From: Candidatus Nomurabacteria bacterium
Lineage (GTDB): Bacteria; Patescibacteria; Paceibacteria; UBA9973
NCBI GenBank assembly: GCA_023267435.1
Contig: JAHFNH010000004.1
Span: 1-64,000 of the forward strand
Length of the DNA stretch: 64,000 bases
Direction of reading: 5' to 3'
The notes beneath the pieces were generated by a model, which saw nothing but the letters and a program-made list of their open reading frames with translations, did no database searches and was not told the DNA's origin. Position 1 is the first letter of the stretch. Each line of letters begins with the position of its first letter. A program made the translations under genes and the position numbers. Shown piece after piece: positions 17,873-26,947 of the stretch.

Positions 17873-19199
17873 TTACAAGAAAATCTTTAAGAATAAAAAA
17901 ATAACAGTCATGGGATTGGGTATTTTAGGGCGGGGTCTTGGATATACTAAATTCTTGGCAGAATGCGGAGCGGATTTGATTGTGACGGACTTGAAAACAA
18001 AAAAACAATTAATAACTTCAGTGAAAGCTCTTTCTAAGTTTAAAAATATAAAATTTATCTTAGGTGAGCATAGACTGGAAGATTTTAGAGATAGAGATAT
18101 GATTATCAAGGCAGCCGGTGTACCATTTGATTCTATTTATATAAATGAAGCTAGAAAAAACAATATTCCAATTGAGATGGATGTTTCTCTTTTTGCTAAA
18201 ACTGCACCGAAAGTAATGATTGTCGGCGTGACTGGCACGAGAGGGAAGTCAATGACGACAACTTTGATTTATGAAATTCTTAAAAAGAATGAAAAGTTCT
18301 TGAAAAGAAATGTTTTTATAGGAGGTAATCTTCGTGGTGTAGCTACATTGCCTTTATTAAAAAAGGTTAAAGCTGGCGATATTATAGTTTGTGAACTTGA
18401 TTCATGGCAATTGCAGGGTTTTGGCGAAGCAAAAATTTCTCCGCATATTTCTGTCTTTACTACTTTTATGCCGGATCATATGAATTACTATAAAAATAGT
18501 ATGAAAAAGTATTTTGATGATAAAGCAAATGTTTTTAAATATCAGAAAAAAGAAGATACTTTAATTGTGCGTCCTGATATGAAGAAATTAATTCCGAAAG
18601 GTATTAAATCAAAATTAATAGTAGTAAACAAAAAAGATGTTTTAGGTTGGAAATTTAACGTGCCGGGGGAGCATCATCGAGAAAATTTGGCGTGTGCTGT
18701 GGCTGTGGCTAAAAATTTAGGAATTCCAGAAGTTAAAATTATCAAAGCTGTTGCTGATTTTAAAGATTTAGAAGGCCGCCTCCAGCTTTTGAAAGTGTAT
18801 AAGGGTGTAAAAATATATAATGATAATAATGCCACGACTCCCGAAGCGACTATTGCTGGAATTGAGGCATTAAAAAACGACAAGAAAAATATTGTTTTAA
18901 TTTGTGGCGGAGCAGATAAAAAGCTTGATTTAACCAACTTTGTGAAAGTAGTAAATAAATACTGTAAGGCTGTGATACTAATACCTGGCACTGGAACAGA
19001 TGTTTTATTAAATAACTATAAACTAAAAGTACCCAATGAAGTTGGTAAAGATTTAAAAGATATAATAAAAAAGTCTTTAGGTCTTGCCTCAAGAGGAGAT
19101 ATTATTCTTTTCTCTCCAGCTTTTGCTTCATTTGGAATGTTTAATAATGAATACGAAAGAAATGATTTGTTTATGAAGATAGTTAAAAAGTTAAAGTAA
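17859..19199 (+). CDS. murD: UDP-MurNAc-L-Ala--D-Glu ligase
   Basis: MurD family, adding D-glutamate to UDP-MurNAc-L-alanine. An N-terminal Rossmann-like segment (MGLGILGRGLGYTKFLAE), an ATP loop GVTGTRGKSMTTTL (Arg where Asn is common), a DHMNYY motif, EHHRENLACAVAVAKNLGI, and the C-terminal YNDNNATTPEATIAGIEAL and ICGGADKKLDL all fit MurD. Length is 446 residues, normal for the family. The ATG lies inside the murE 3' end, and the stop is one base before murC, indicating tight co-translation. No SD is visible at this start. Confidence 0.93.
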   Translation: MPLNNYKKIFKNKKITVMGLGILGRGLGYTKFLAECGADLIVTDLKTKKQLITSVKALSKFKNIKFILGEHRLEDFRDRDMIIKAAGVPFDSIYINEARKNNIPIEMDVSLFAKTAPKVMIVGVTGTRGKSMTTTLIYEILKKNEKFLKRNVFIGGNLRGVATLPLLKKVKAGDIIVCELDSWQLQGFGEAKISPHISVFTTFMPDHMNYYKNSMKKYFDDKANVFKYQKKEDTLIVRPDMKKLIPKGIKSKLIVVNKKDVLGWKFNVPGEHHRENLACAVAVAKNLGIPEVKIIKAVADFKDLEGRLQLLKVYKGVKIYNDNNATTPEATIAGIEALKNDKKNIVLICGGADKKLDLTNFVKVVNKYCKAVILIPGTGTDVLLNNYKLKVPNEVGKDLKDIIKKSLGLASRGDIILFSPAFASFGMFNNEYERNDLFMKIVKKLK

Positions 19200-19200
19200 T

Positions 19201-20523
19201 ATGCAACTAGATTTATCAAAAATTAAAAATGTTCACTTTATTGGTATCGGTGGTATCGGTATTTCGGCTATTGCTCGAATGATGCTTCATGATGATAAAA
19301 ATGTTACAGGTCAAGATATGCAAGAAGGTGAGGTTGTTAGAGAGCTTCGTAAAATAGGTGTTGATGTTATCATAGGCCAGTCATATGAAAATATCCCAAA
19401 AGATGTAGATTTGATTGTTTATACTATTGCAATAGATAATTACGACCCCGAACTAGCTGAAAAAATAAAAAACCAAGATAAGATTCCCGTCAGGTCATAT
19501 CCACAAATGCTTGGAGAAATAACTAAAAATAAATATACTATCGCAATTTGTGGAACTCATGGAAAAACGACAACTACTGGAATGATTGCAAAAGTCTTAT
19601 GTGATGCAAATAAAAAACCAACAGTAATTATTGGAAGCTTGTTAGCTGGAAAGACTAATTTTATTTCGGGTGAAGGTGATTTATTTGTCGTAGAAGCTTG
19701 CGAATACCGCAGATCATTTTTAAATATTAATCCAAAGATTTTAGTTGTTACAAATATTGATGAGGATCATTTAGACTATTACAAAGACATAGAAGATATT
19801 AAAGATGCATTTCGTGAGATGGCGATGAAAGTCCCAATTGATGGGTTTGTTGTCTGTAACCCAAATGATCCGAATATTACTGATGTACTAAAAAATATAA
19901 ATGCTCAAGTAATAAACTATCACGATTTTTTTGATGATCATTTGAAATTAAAAATTCCTGGTATCCACAATAGAAAAGATGCAGCCGCAGCTCAGGCGGT
20001 GGCAAATATTTTAGAAATTTCAAAAGAAGACTCACAAAAATCTGTGGCTCAGTTTCCTGGGACTTGGAGGAGATTTGAACATAAAGGGGAGATTAAAGAG
20101 AGGGCGCAAGTTTACGATGATTATGCTCATCATCCAACAGAGATATCTGCGACCTTGGAGGGCTTTCGCGAACTTTATCCTAAAGAAGCCGGCTGGAATA
20201 TAACCGTAATTTTTCAACCGCATCTTTTTAGTCGCACAAAGCTATTATTGAATGAATTTGCTCAGAGTTTTGTCTTGGCTGACAACATTCTTTTGTTGCC
20301 GATTTACTATGCTCGAGAGGAAGATGATGGCACTATTTCGTCAAAAATACTTTCCTATGAGATTAATAAATTTCAGAACAATCAAAACTCTCAAGCCTTT
20401 AATAGTTTTGAAGAGGCTGAAAAAGCTTTAAAACAAAGGGTCTTTACAGATAAAGATATTATTGTGACGATGGGAGCAGGGGAAGCTTTTAAGATTGGTG
20501 ATGATTTGCTCAAATCTCAGTAA
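19201..20523 (+). CDS. murC: UDP-MurNAc--L-alanine ligase
   Basis: MurC attaches L-alanine to UDP-MurNAc, the first stem-peptide step. Evidence: N-terminal nucleotide-binding IHFIGIGG-like motif (VHFIGIGGIGISAIA), ATP loop CGTHGKTTTTGM, VVEACEYRRSFL, VVTNIDEDHLDYY, GTWRRFEHKGE and YDDYAHHPTEISATL, in the order usual for MurC. Length 440 residues is normal. It is the last gene of the secA-mur cluster; murF, murG, mraY, murA and murB are not in this window. No intrinsic terminator was seen directly after it. Confidence 0.94.
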   Translation: MQLDLSKIKNVHFIGIGGIGISAIARMMLHDDKNVTGQDMQEGEVVRELRKIGVDVIIGQSYENIPKDVDLIVYTIAIDNYDPELAEKIKNQDKIPVRSYPQMLGEITKNKYTIAICGTHGKTTTTGMIAKVLCDANKKPTVIIGSLLAGKTNFISGEGDLFVVEACEYRRSFLNINPKILVVTNIDEDHLDYYKDIEDIKDAFREMAMKVPIDGFVVCNPNDPNITDVLKNINAQVINYHDFFDDHLKLKIPGIHNRKDAAAAQAVANILEISKEDSQKSVAQFPGTWRRFEHKGEIKERAQVYDDYAHHPTEISATLEGFRELYPKEAGWNITVIFQPHLFSRTKLLLNEFAQSFVLADNILLLPIYYAREEDDGTISSKILSYEINKFQNNQNSQAFNSFEEAEKALKQRVFTDKDIIVTMGAGEAFKIGDDLLKSQ

Positions 20524-20647
20524 AACCTTGCATTTTAAGCTGAATATGACCATATTTAAGCCTTATTTGTCAAGGAGTATAGTGTAAAATACCCTTATTT
20601 TACAAGCTACTTTTCATTTGACAGATGACAAAAATGTTGTTTAACTA

Positions 20648-20676
20648 TTGACTTTTGAACCCGGACATGCTAGTAT
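20648..20676 (+). promoter_or_regulatory. Strong sigma70-type promoter
   Basis: TTGACT, 17-base spacer, TAGTAT, placing the start near 20683. A TTGACA (20624 region) slightly upstream may form a second weaker promoter. Confidence 0.7.
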
Positions 20677-20687
20677 GTACGAGTATC

Positions 20688-20719
20688 CTTATTGAAGTCT
20701 AAAAAGACTTATCAATAAG
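20688..20719 (+). promoter_or_regulatory. Hairpin at the 5' end of the lysozyme-like mRNA
   Basis: CTTATTGAAGTC/GACTTATCAATAAG folds into a stem of about 12 pairs within five bases of the predicted transcript start. It is followed by a small GTGA/TCAC hairpin and GGCG/CGCC (20757-20773). It has no T run, so it may stabilise the mRNA or bind a regulator. A ydaO-type consensus was considered but not matched. Confidence 0.4.
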
Positions 20720-20777
20720 TGATCTTCAGTCACAGCTGAATACAGATATATGGTTGGCGGAGCAAAATCGCCTTACT

Positions 20778-21401
20778 ATGCAAAATAAAAAATTAATACG
20801 GTTTGTGGAGGCGGTTATTCTTATGCCTATGATGTCAGTATCAATGTCTTCTGGAAATGTTCCAAAAGGACCAGTGATTACTGAAACTCCCCAGGTTGTA
20901 TTATCACAACAAATGAATAAAGGTTTTAATGGTCTTTTAGCTTTTAACCAAGCTGAAGATCAAAAAGCCGACAAAACTCTTGAAGCTCAAGCGAAAGCCA
21001 TTGATGCATATTTCAAGGCTCATGATATGCCTTTAGAAGGCACAGGTATGAAAATGGCTGTTGAGGCTCAAAAGAACAATATTGATTGGCGTCTTTTGCC
21101 AGCTATTGCCGCTCGTGAGTCAACTGGTGGCAAGCATGCTTGTAAGAAAGTAGCTCATAGTTTTATGGGTTGGGGTTCTTGTAAGATTAGCTTTAAATCA
21201 GACGAAGAGGCGATTGAAATCGTGGCAAATAATTTAGGAGGTAATAATCCAAACACTGATCAGCATTATGCTGGTAAAACCACAAAAGAAATTCTCCGTA
21301 AGTATAATTCCGTAATACCAAAATATGTCACTCAGGTTATAACCATAATGGATGAAATAGGTGATGAAACAATTAATGTAGACCAAAAAGCCCAGGCGTA
21401 G
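20778..21401 (+). CDS. Secreted lysozyme-like/glucosaminidase-like wall enzyme
   Basis: A 207-residue exported protein. The N-terminus MQNKKLIRFVEAVILMPMMSV is a signal or anchor sequence. The second half (about 95-200) has the features of lysozyme-like muramidase/glucosaminidase domains: NNIDWRLLPAIAARESTGGKHAC (possible catalytic Glu in the RES motif), FMGWGSCKISFKSDEEAIEIVANNL and YAGKTTKEILRKYN. It probably cleaves or remodels peptidoglycan. ATG 20778 is chosen because it directly precedes the basic signal region; a TTG at 20754 would add eight residues. It has its own strong promoter and a terminator overlapping its stop codon. Confidence 0.6.
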   Translation: MQNKKLIRFVEAVILMPMMSVSMSSGNVPKGPVITETPQVVLSQQMNKGFNGLLAFNQAEDQKADKTLEAQAKAIDAYFKAHDMPLEGTGMKMAVEAQKNNIDWRLLPAIAARESTGGKHACKKVAHSFMGWGSCKISFKSDEEAIEIVANNLGGNNPNTDQHYAGKTTKEILRKYNSVIPKYVTQVITIMDEIGDETINVDQKAQA

Positions 21402-21421
21402 CCGCTCGGGCTTTTTGTTTT
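21385..21421 (+). terminator. Intrinsic terminator overlapping the stop codon
   Basis: AAAAAGCCC/GGGCTTTTT, with the TAG stop inside the loop region. Stem and T run are strong. Confidence 0.85.
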
Positions 21422-21481
21422 TTAGTGTATACTTAAGATATTAAAATTTAACTGTAATTAATTATTAATTTAAAAAACAAT

Positions 21482-22399
21482 ATGAAAAACAATAAAGGTT
21501 TTACGATGGTTGCGATAGCTCTGATTATGTTAGCTGTTTTTGTTGTGGGTGGCAGTGTTATTTATTTGATTACAAAAGGTTCAACACCTTCTTCACAAAA
21601 TACAAACACATCAGTAAATAATTCTCCACAAGTGAACCAGAACAGTGTTACAAATACAAATACACCTGTTCAAAATAATCCAGTTTCTAACAATCCAGCA
21701 CCGACTGTCATAGGTAGTAATGCAGATATAAGTAAACCTAAAACAGACTGTTTACCAACAACTACTCCTTCAATAACAGTTCTTTATCCAAATGGTGGAG
21801 AGGCATTTACTGTTAATCAAAAGATCATAATCAAGTGGTCGAGTTGTAATGTAAATAATGTAAATATTGCTTTACTAAGTGGAGGAAAAGATTTTGGAAA
21901 TTTAACAATGACACCCATTTCTGCATCACCAGGTTCATTCCAATGGATGGCTTCGAATCCTGCTCAGGCTTTTACTCAATCAGGTACTAATAACTATCAG
22001 ATTGGTATTACAAGTCAGTCACCTAATGTTCTGGTAAAAAGTAATACATTTACAATTCAACCTCAAGTTCAAACACAACCAATCACATTAATACAACCAT
22101 TAGATCAAGTTGTGTGGACTGGCGGAAATCAATACGATATAAGCTGGATTGCAGGTACAGGAAATGTAGCATTATCTGCTTGCAGTACAAACTATACAAA
22201 TACAGGATATTCTCCTCAGCAATGCGTGCCTATCGTAAGCAACCTATCTTCTAGTGGTAGTTATAATTACAGTCTTCCTTCCAGTACCAGTTCGAATTCC
22301 GGTTTTGTAGAAATAAAAGCGACAGATTCAACAAGCACTTATGATAGTCATATTGTGAAAGTAAATAACTCTTCAATATTACCTTTAATAGGTGAGTAA
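21482..22399 (+). CDS. Pilin-like N-terminus plus KNH/Ser-Thr-rich surface protein, paralogue 1
   Basis: A 305-residue surface protein, first of three neighbours with the same plan. It begins MKNNKGFTMVAIALIML, a short basic leader, a KGF motif and a hydrophobic stretch like a type IV prepilin, though Glu at position 5 is missing. A low-complexity Asn/Thr/Gln/Pro linker (about 37-85) follows, then ITVLYPNGGEAFTVNQKIIIKWSSC (about 98-122), a Kre9/KNH-like beta domain, and a second similar module (about 200-295). No catalytic motif is seen. It may be a fibre subunit or adhesin. A TATACT -10 lies at 21428. Confidence 0.6.
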   Translation: MKNNKGFTMVAIALIMLAVFVVGGSVIYLITKGSTPSSQNTNTSVNNSPQVNQNSVTNTNTPVQNNPVSNNPAPTVIGSNADISKPKTDCLPTTTPSITVLYPNGGEAFTVNQKIIIKWSSCNVNNVNIALLSGGKDFGNLTMTPISASPGSFQWMASNPAQAFTQSGTNNYQIGITSQSPNVLVKSNTFTIQPQVQTQPITLIQPLDQVVWTGGNQYDISWIAGTGNVALSACSTNYTNTGYSPQQCVPIVSNLSSSGSYNYSLPSSTSSNSGFVEIKATDSTSTYDSHIVKVNNSSILPLIGE

Positions 22400-22411
22400 T
22401 AATTAATTTTT

Positions 22412-23017
22412 ATGAAAAAATATTCAAAAGGATTTAGTAGTATTACGCTCATTGTTTTAATTGTACTGGTAGTAGGTTTTTATTATTTTTCAACAATAAA
22501 AACGAATACAAATACGAACCAAGTAAATAAAAATATTGTTACAAATAATTCTGTAAATAGTGCAGACAGTAATGCAGAAATAAATAAACCTAAAACAGGT
22601 TGTTTATCTTCAACAACTCCCTGGATTAAGATTTTGTCCCCAAACGGTGGAGAGATATATTCTGTTGGTCAGCAGATTACAGTAACCTGGACGAGTTGTA
22701 ATATACCTTCGAATTCTCTAATTTCATTTCGTCTTTATTTTAACAATAGTAGTACTATACTTGAAAATTCACTCACAGGTCCTGGTCCTGGAAATGCTGT
22801 AAATAATGGAATAAAAAATATTATTATTCCTAATATTACAAATAACCCAACACATGGTTTAAACATTATGTGGTCTGGATGGAGTTTAGGCGGGTCTTAT
22901 TTTAAAATTAAAGCATTTGTAGTTGCACCTATTTCTGTTAATGGTACTATTGTTGGCACTCCTACTTCTTCTGGAATAGAGGATTTATCTGATAATACGT
23001 TTACAATAAATCCTTAA
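22412..23017 (+). CDS. Pilin-like/KNH surface protein, paralogue 2
   Basis: A 201-residue shorter paralogue of the upstream gene: MKKYSKGFSSITLIVLIVLVVG at the N-terminus, Asn/Thr-rich linker, DSNAEINKPKTGCLSSTTPW shared with paralogue 1, and one KNH-like domain (ILSPNGGEIYSVGQQITVTW). It starts 12 bases after paralogue 1. The 16 bases TTTAATAGGTGAGTAA that encode the end of paralogue 1 recur about 22 bases after this gene's stop, a trace of duplication. Confidence 0.6.
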   Translation: MKKYSKGFSSITLIVLIVLVVGFYYFSTIKTNTNTNQVNKNIVTNNSVNSADSNAEINKPKTGCLSSTTPWIKILSPNGGEIYSVGQQITVTWTSCNIPSNSLISFRLYFNNSSTILENSLTGPGPGNAVNNGIKNIIIPNITNNPTHGLNIMWSGWSLGGSYFKIKAFVVAPISVNGTIVGTPTSSGIEDLSDNTFTINP

Positions 23018-23110
23018 TTAATTTATCTAGATTGTCTTTTTAATAGGTGAGTAAGATTATAAGTGTGTTATTACTAAATAAGTTATTAATAGTTAATAAA
23101 AAAATTTTAA

Positions 23111-24181
23111 ATGAAAAACAATAAAGGTTTTATAGGTATGGGTTTGATATTAGCAATTATTGCTGTATTAATTATCGGTGGCTGTGCGTATTACGTAGGA
23201 AAGAATTCGAATACTACTTCTAAAAATACAAATGTAAATAATTCTCAACAGGAAAATCAAAATACTGTTACAAATACTCCTGTGCAAAATAATTCAACAT
23301 CTGTTGTTGTGGGTGGTGCACAAATTAATACTAGCACTTCTTCATCACAGCCATGTGCGAAAGGTGATACACCTTGGATAAAAGTTATTTCTCCAAATGG
23401 TGGGGAAACATTTACTGCTGGTCAACAAATTACTGTAAAGTGGACGAGTTGTAATGTAACACCACCAGTTAGTCTTATGCTTGTTAAACACGATTCATCT
23501 GTAGCATATACACAAAGTGAAGGACAAAGTGATTATGCAGGGTTTACTCTTGGTGGTTTTAATTCTAACACTGGAACACCAGATGATGGTATTCAACAAA
23601 TAACATTACCTAGTAGTTTAAATACTAATTTAACATTAGGTCAGCATTATTTTATTATAGTTGCTGGTCAAGACAATCCATCTTTCGGACCAGGATTTAG
23701 TCCAAGAGATTTGTCGGACAATTTATTTACAATAAATAATTCAATAAAGGATGAACCGAAGATAAAACCATTTGGAGGAGTTTCTGCTCTTGCACCAGTG
23801 GTTATTTATAAGCCAAAGAACAATAATTATGCTAATTTGGTTTGGGTTAATTTAGATTCTAGTAAAACACAAATAACATCTTTTCCTGGTCCAGGTGATG
23901 TAAGAAGTCCAGTCTCTTTACATGGTGGTTATTTTGTTAAGAGTTTTGGTGGAAAGGATTCAGTTCCTTTAAATTTAATAATTTCAACATATGCCACGTA
24001 TACTTCCACTTTATCTCTTGCACAGATGTTTAATTTAATTTTGGATATGAATCCAATACTTGAATTATATGATTGTACAAATAGTTACCACCAAGATTTT
24101 ATTGCAGAGGATGTTAAGGCTTCTAATTTAAATACCTATATTGATAACAATCAACTATCTGTTAAGTGTGTACAATATTAA
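23111..24181 (+). CDS. Pilin-like/KNH surface protein, paralogue 3
   Basis: A 356-residue third paralogue. It begins MKNNKGFIGMGLILAIIAVLIIGG, with an Asn/Thr linker and a KNH-like domain (VISPNGGETFTAGQQITVKW, about 95-114). Its C-terminal 140 residues (from about 215) differ from the other two and contain APVVIYKPKNNNYANLVWV; no family is recognised. Conserved cysteines in the KNH domain (CAKGD and WTSCN) match the paralogues and could form a disulphide. It ends in a bidirectional terminator. Confidence 0.6.
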   Translation: MKNNKGFIGMGLILAIIAVLIIGGCAYYVGKNSNTTSKNTNVNNSQQENQNTVTNTPVQNNSTSVVVGGAQINTSTSSSQPCAKGDTPWIKVISPNGGETFTAGQQITVKWTSCNVTPPVSLMLVKHDSSVAYTQSEGQSDYAGFTLGGFNSNTGTPDDGIQQITLPSSLNTNLTLGQHYFIIVAGQDNPSFGPGFSPRDLSDNLFTINNSIKDEPKIKPFGGVSALAPVVIYKPKNNNYANLVWVNLDSSKTQITSFPGPGDVRSPVSLHGGYFVKSFGGKDSVPLNLIISTYATYTSTLSLAQMFNLILDMNPILELYDCTNSYHQDFIAEDVKASNLNTYIDNNQLSVKCVQY

Positions 24182-24232
24182 CTAATCAAATTAAAAAACC
24201 ACCCGTATGGGTGGTTTTTTAATTTGATTAGT
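24181..24232 (+). terminator. Bidirectional terminator, 24-pair perfect palindrome
   Basis: Arms of 24 bases (ACTAATCAAATT... ending ACCACCC, and its exact complement) around loop GTAT. The A and T runs serve both strands, separating paralogue 3 from the opposing rpsA gene. Confidence 0.95.
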
Positions 24233-24239
24233 ATTTAGA

Positions 24240-25328
<1,089 letters not shown>

Positions 25329-25344
25329 ATTATTTGCAACTTAA

Positions 25345-25436
25345 TAAAAAAATCCGCCAATAAAGCGGATATTAGGCTTAGGTTCTCTAAGATCGAAATC
25401 TTTGGAGGGTTACCCTAAATCCATGCTTTTAATAAA
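25345..25436 (-). promoter_or_regulatory. Predicted transcription attenuator in rpsA leader
   Basis: Reading the minus strand, a terminator hairpin ATCCGC/GCGGAT with a run of T lies only 17 bases before the rpsA ATG (25345-25370). Upstream, GGATTTAGG (25414-25422) can pair with CCTAATATCC (25367-25376), which would take the 5' arm of the terminator and prevent it forming. Between them are AGGGTAACCCT and a UUCG-capped AAGAT/ATCTT hairpin. This is the layout of an attenuator; the ligand or trigger (perhaps S1 itself) is unknown. Confidence 0.6.
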
Positions 25437-25454
25437 TATTTAAGTTGTACCAAC

Positions 25455-25482
25455 ATACTACTACAAAACCATAAAAATGCAA
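25455..25482 (-). promoter_or_regulatory. Promoter of rpsA
   Basis: On the minus strand, TTGCAT, 16-base spacer, TAGTAT, starting transcription near 25448 and including the whole attenuator in the leader. Confidence 0.65.
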
Positions 25483-25500
25483 CCTTTACCTTGTCTATTT

Positions 25501-25562
25501 TGCATCCCACCCGCCTCACCCCTGACCCCTCTCCAAAATAAGATTTTAGAGAGGGGAGAAAT
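25501..25562. repeat. GC-rich intergenic palindrome (CCCCTCTCC type)
   Basis: CCCCTCTCCAAAAT/ATTTTAGAGAGGGG forms a long imperfect hairpin, flanked by CCCACCCGCCTCACCCCTGA. It belongs to the same broad class as the palindromes at 26234 and 61914. No coding potential. Confidence 0.6.
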
Positions 25563-25570
25563 ACAACCTC

Positions 25571-25597
25571 TTGACGTGCAGAGAGAGAGAGTATTAT
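25571..25597 (+). promoter_or_regulatory. Possible promoter of 71-aa protein
   Basis: TTGACG with TATTAT after a 15-base spacer that consists mainly of GA repeats. Spacer is short, so moderate support only. Confidence 0.35.
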
Positions 25598-25629
25598 GAG
25601 GGTATTATTATTTTAAATAAAAAATATAT

Positions 25630-25845
25630 ATGGAAAATGCACCTGTTTCTTTAGAACAAAAAAGAAAAGATATTATCAATAATGCCAAGGGTCTGTTCGC
25701 GACTGCTCTCGATGAACTTGGGTCTACGTATGGGACACCGATGAAAGGTATGGAAGATGACCAAAAGAATATGATAGAAATGCGTTTGAAAAATTTGGAA
25801 TCTCTCATAAAAATGATAAACGAAAAACTAAAAGAGGTTTCTTGA
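25630..25845 (+). CDS. Small helical protein of unknown function (71 aa)
   Basis: A 71-residue soluble protein predicted mainly helical (SLEQKRKDIINNAKGLFATALDELGSTYGTPMKGMEDDQKNM then KNLESLIKMINEKLKEV). No signal peptide, membrane segment, Cys or catalytic motif. I do not recognise the family. The amphipathic C-terminal helix could mediate oligomerisation. It stands alone between rpsA and the convergent DUF559 gene, and its start has no SD (AAAAATATATATGG). Confidence 0.6.
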   Translation: MENAPVSLEQKRKDIINNAKGLFATALDELGSTYGTPMKGMEDDQKNMIEMRLKNLESLIKMINEKLKEVS

Positions 25846-25860
25846 TCTAATTAAAATTTT

Positions 25861-26196
25861 TTAAGAGGTATATTTTTTAATTTTCTCCAATGATTTATCT
25901 AAGTCTTTTTCTATTTCTGAATTCCAAAATCGGATGACTTGGATATTCTTTGATTTTAAATATTCCGTGCGTGCTTTATCGTACTCTTTATTTTCTTTAT
26001 GAATAGAGCCGTCTAATTCAATGGCGAGTTTTATTTTTGGTGCATAAAAATCAAGAATGAATTTCTCTATTGGGTGTTGCCTGCGAAATTTTACTCTGAG
26101 TTTATTGTTTCGTAGTTCTTTCCAAAGAATTTTTTCTGCTTCTGTTTCTTCTTTTCTGAGATAACGAGCTTTTGTTATTGATTGTAATTTTGGCAT
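25861..26196 (-). CDS. DUF559 (Vsr-like) endonuclease-fold protein
   Basis: A 111-residue protein of the DUF559 family, related to very-short-patch-repair endonucleases. Typical order: SITKARYLRKEETEAEKILWKELRNN, FRRQHPIEKFILDFYAPKIKLAIELDGSIH and DKARTEYLKSKNIQVIRFWNSEIEKDL. The acidic residues of IEKFILDF and AIELDGS fit the nuclease metal site. Cellular role is unknown. Start is set at 26196 because TATAAT ends six bases before this ATG, giving a leaderless mRNA; an in-frame ATG six codons upstream would lie before the promoter's start point. Confidence 0.8.
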   Translation of the reverse strand: MPKLQSITKARYLRKEETEAEKILWKELRNNKLRVKFRRQHPIEKFILDFYAPKIKLAIELDGSIHKENKEYDKARTEYLKSKNIQVIRFWNSEIEKDLDKSLEKIKKYTS

Positions 26197-26202
26197 AAGA
26201 TA

Positions 26203-26208
26203 ATTATA
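26203..26208 (-). promoter_or_regulatory. -10 box of leaderless DUF559 gene
   Basis: TATAAT on the minus strand, then six bases, then the ATG at 26196. Confidence 0.6.
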
Positions 26209-26212
26209 CCTC

Positions 26213-26285
26213 ACCCTGTCTGCTTCGCATCCACCCTCCCCATTTTTTTAAAAAAATGGGGAGGGGAAAGGGGTGGGGTGCATTT
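26213..26285. repeat. GC/AT palindrome (CCCTCCCC type)
   Basis: A perfect 32-base palindrome at 26234-26265 (CCCTCCCCATTTTTTT and its complement) is flanked by CGCATCCA and GGGGTGGGGTGCA. Same class as 25501 and 61914. It sits between divergent promoters. Confidence 0.75.
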
Positions 26286-26305
26286 GTTTTCCTGTCTGGT
26301 TTTGT

Positions 26306-26311
26306 TATAAT
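26306..26311 (+). promoter_or_regulatory. -10 box of MBL-fold gene
   Basis: TATAAT nine bases before the ATG at 26321, implying a leader of zero to three bases. Confidence 0.5.
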
Positions 26312-26320
26312 ATATCAACG

Positions 26321-26947
26321 ATGATAATCACATATTTCGGCAAGCAATTTTTTAAGATAACCCAGGGCGAGATGGTTTTAGCCTTTAATCCTGTTAGCAA
26401 GAATTCCAAGTCTGGCATTTCAGCTCACTTCGGTGCAGATATAGCATTAATTACGACTAATCATCCCGACTACAACGGCATAGACCAACTTTCTCACGGA
26501 GAGAGGGAACCTTTTGCTATTAAAGGTCCAGGAGATTATGAAGTAAAAGAAATTTTTGTTAAAGGTGTTATGTCTGAGACAACATTGTCTGGTAAAAATT
26601 ATATCAACACTATTTATGCGCTTTCAGTTGATAATATAAATATCGCTTTTTTAGGAGCGTTATCAAATGCAGAAATTTCAAAAGAAGCGCGTGAAGCAGT
26701 CGGCGAGCCGGATATTCTTTTTGTGCCAGTCGGTGGAAATGGTTTGCTTGATACAAAACAATCCGCAAAACTCGCTTTGTCTTTCGAACCAAAAATGATT
26801 ATACCGATGGATTATGATAGTGCATCGCTTAAAGCTTTCTTAAAAGAAATTGGAGAAGAAAAAGCTGAAGCAGTAGACAAGCTCACACTTAAGAGAAAAG
26901 ATTTAGAAGGCAAGGAAGGGGATGTTGTAGTTTTAAAATATGATTAA
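26321..26947 (+). CDS. Metallo-beta-lactamase-fold protein with altered metal site
   Basis: A 208-residue protein with the MBL-fold layout of UlaG-like (COG2220-type) hydrolases: MIITYFGKQFFKI at the start, GADIALITTNHPDYNGIDQL where THxHxDH is expected, GPGDYEVKEIFVKGV, and ILFVPVGGNGLLDTKQSAKLALSFEPKMIIPMDYD. The first metal motif reads TNHPDYN, lacking most histidines, so hydrolase activity is doubtful or uses another metal set. The ATG at 26321 is preferred to a longer frame from 26273 because a TATAAT lies just before it. It overlaps the next gene by eight bases. Confidence 0.7.
   Translation: MIITYFGKQFFKITQGEMVLAFNPVSKNSKSGISAHFGADIALITTNHPDYNGIDQLSHGEREPFAIKGPGDYEVKEIFVKGVMSETTLSGKNYINTIYALSVDNINIAFLGALSNAEISKEAREAVGEPDILFVPVGGNGLLDTKQSAKLALSFEPKMIIPMDYDSASLKAFLKEIGEEKAEAVDKLTLKRKDLEGKEGDVVVLKYD

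Noticed and set aside
20557..20760. ydaO-type c-di-AMP riboswitch before the wall enzyme
   Set aside because: The location fits but the conserved core sequence is not present.
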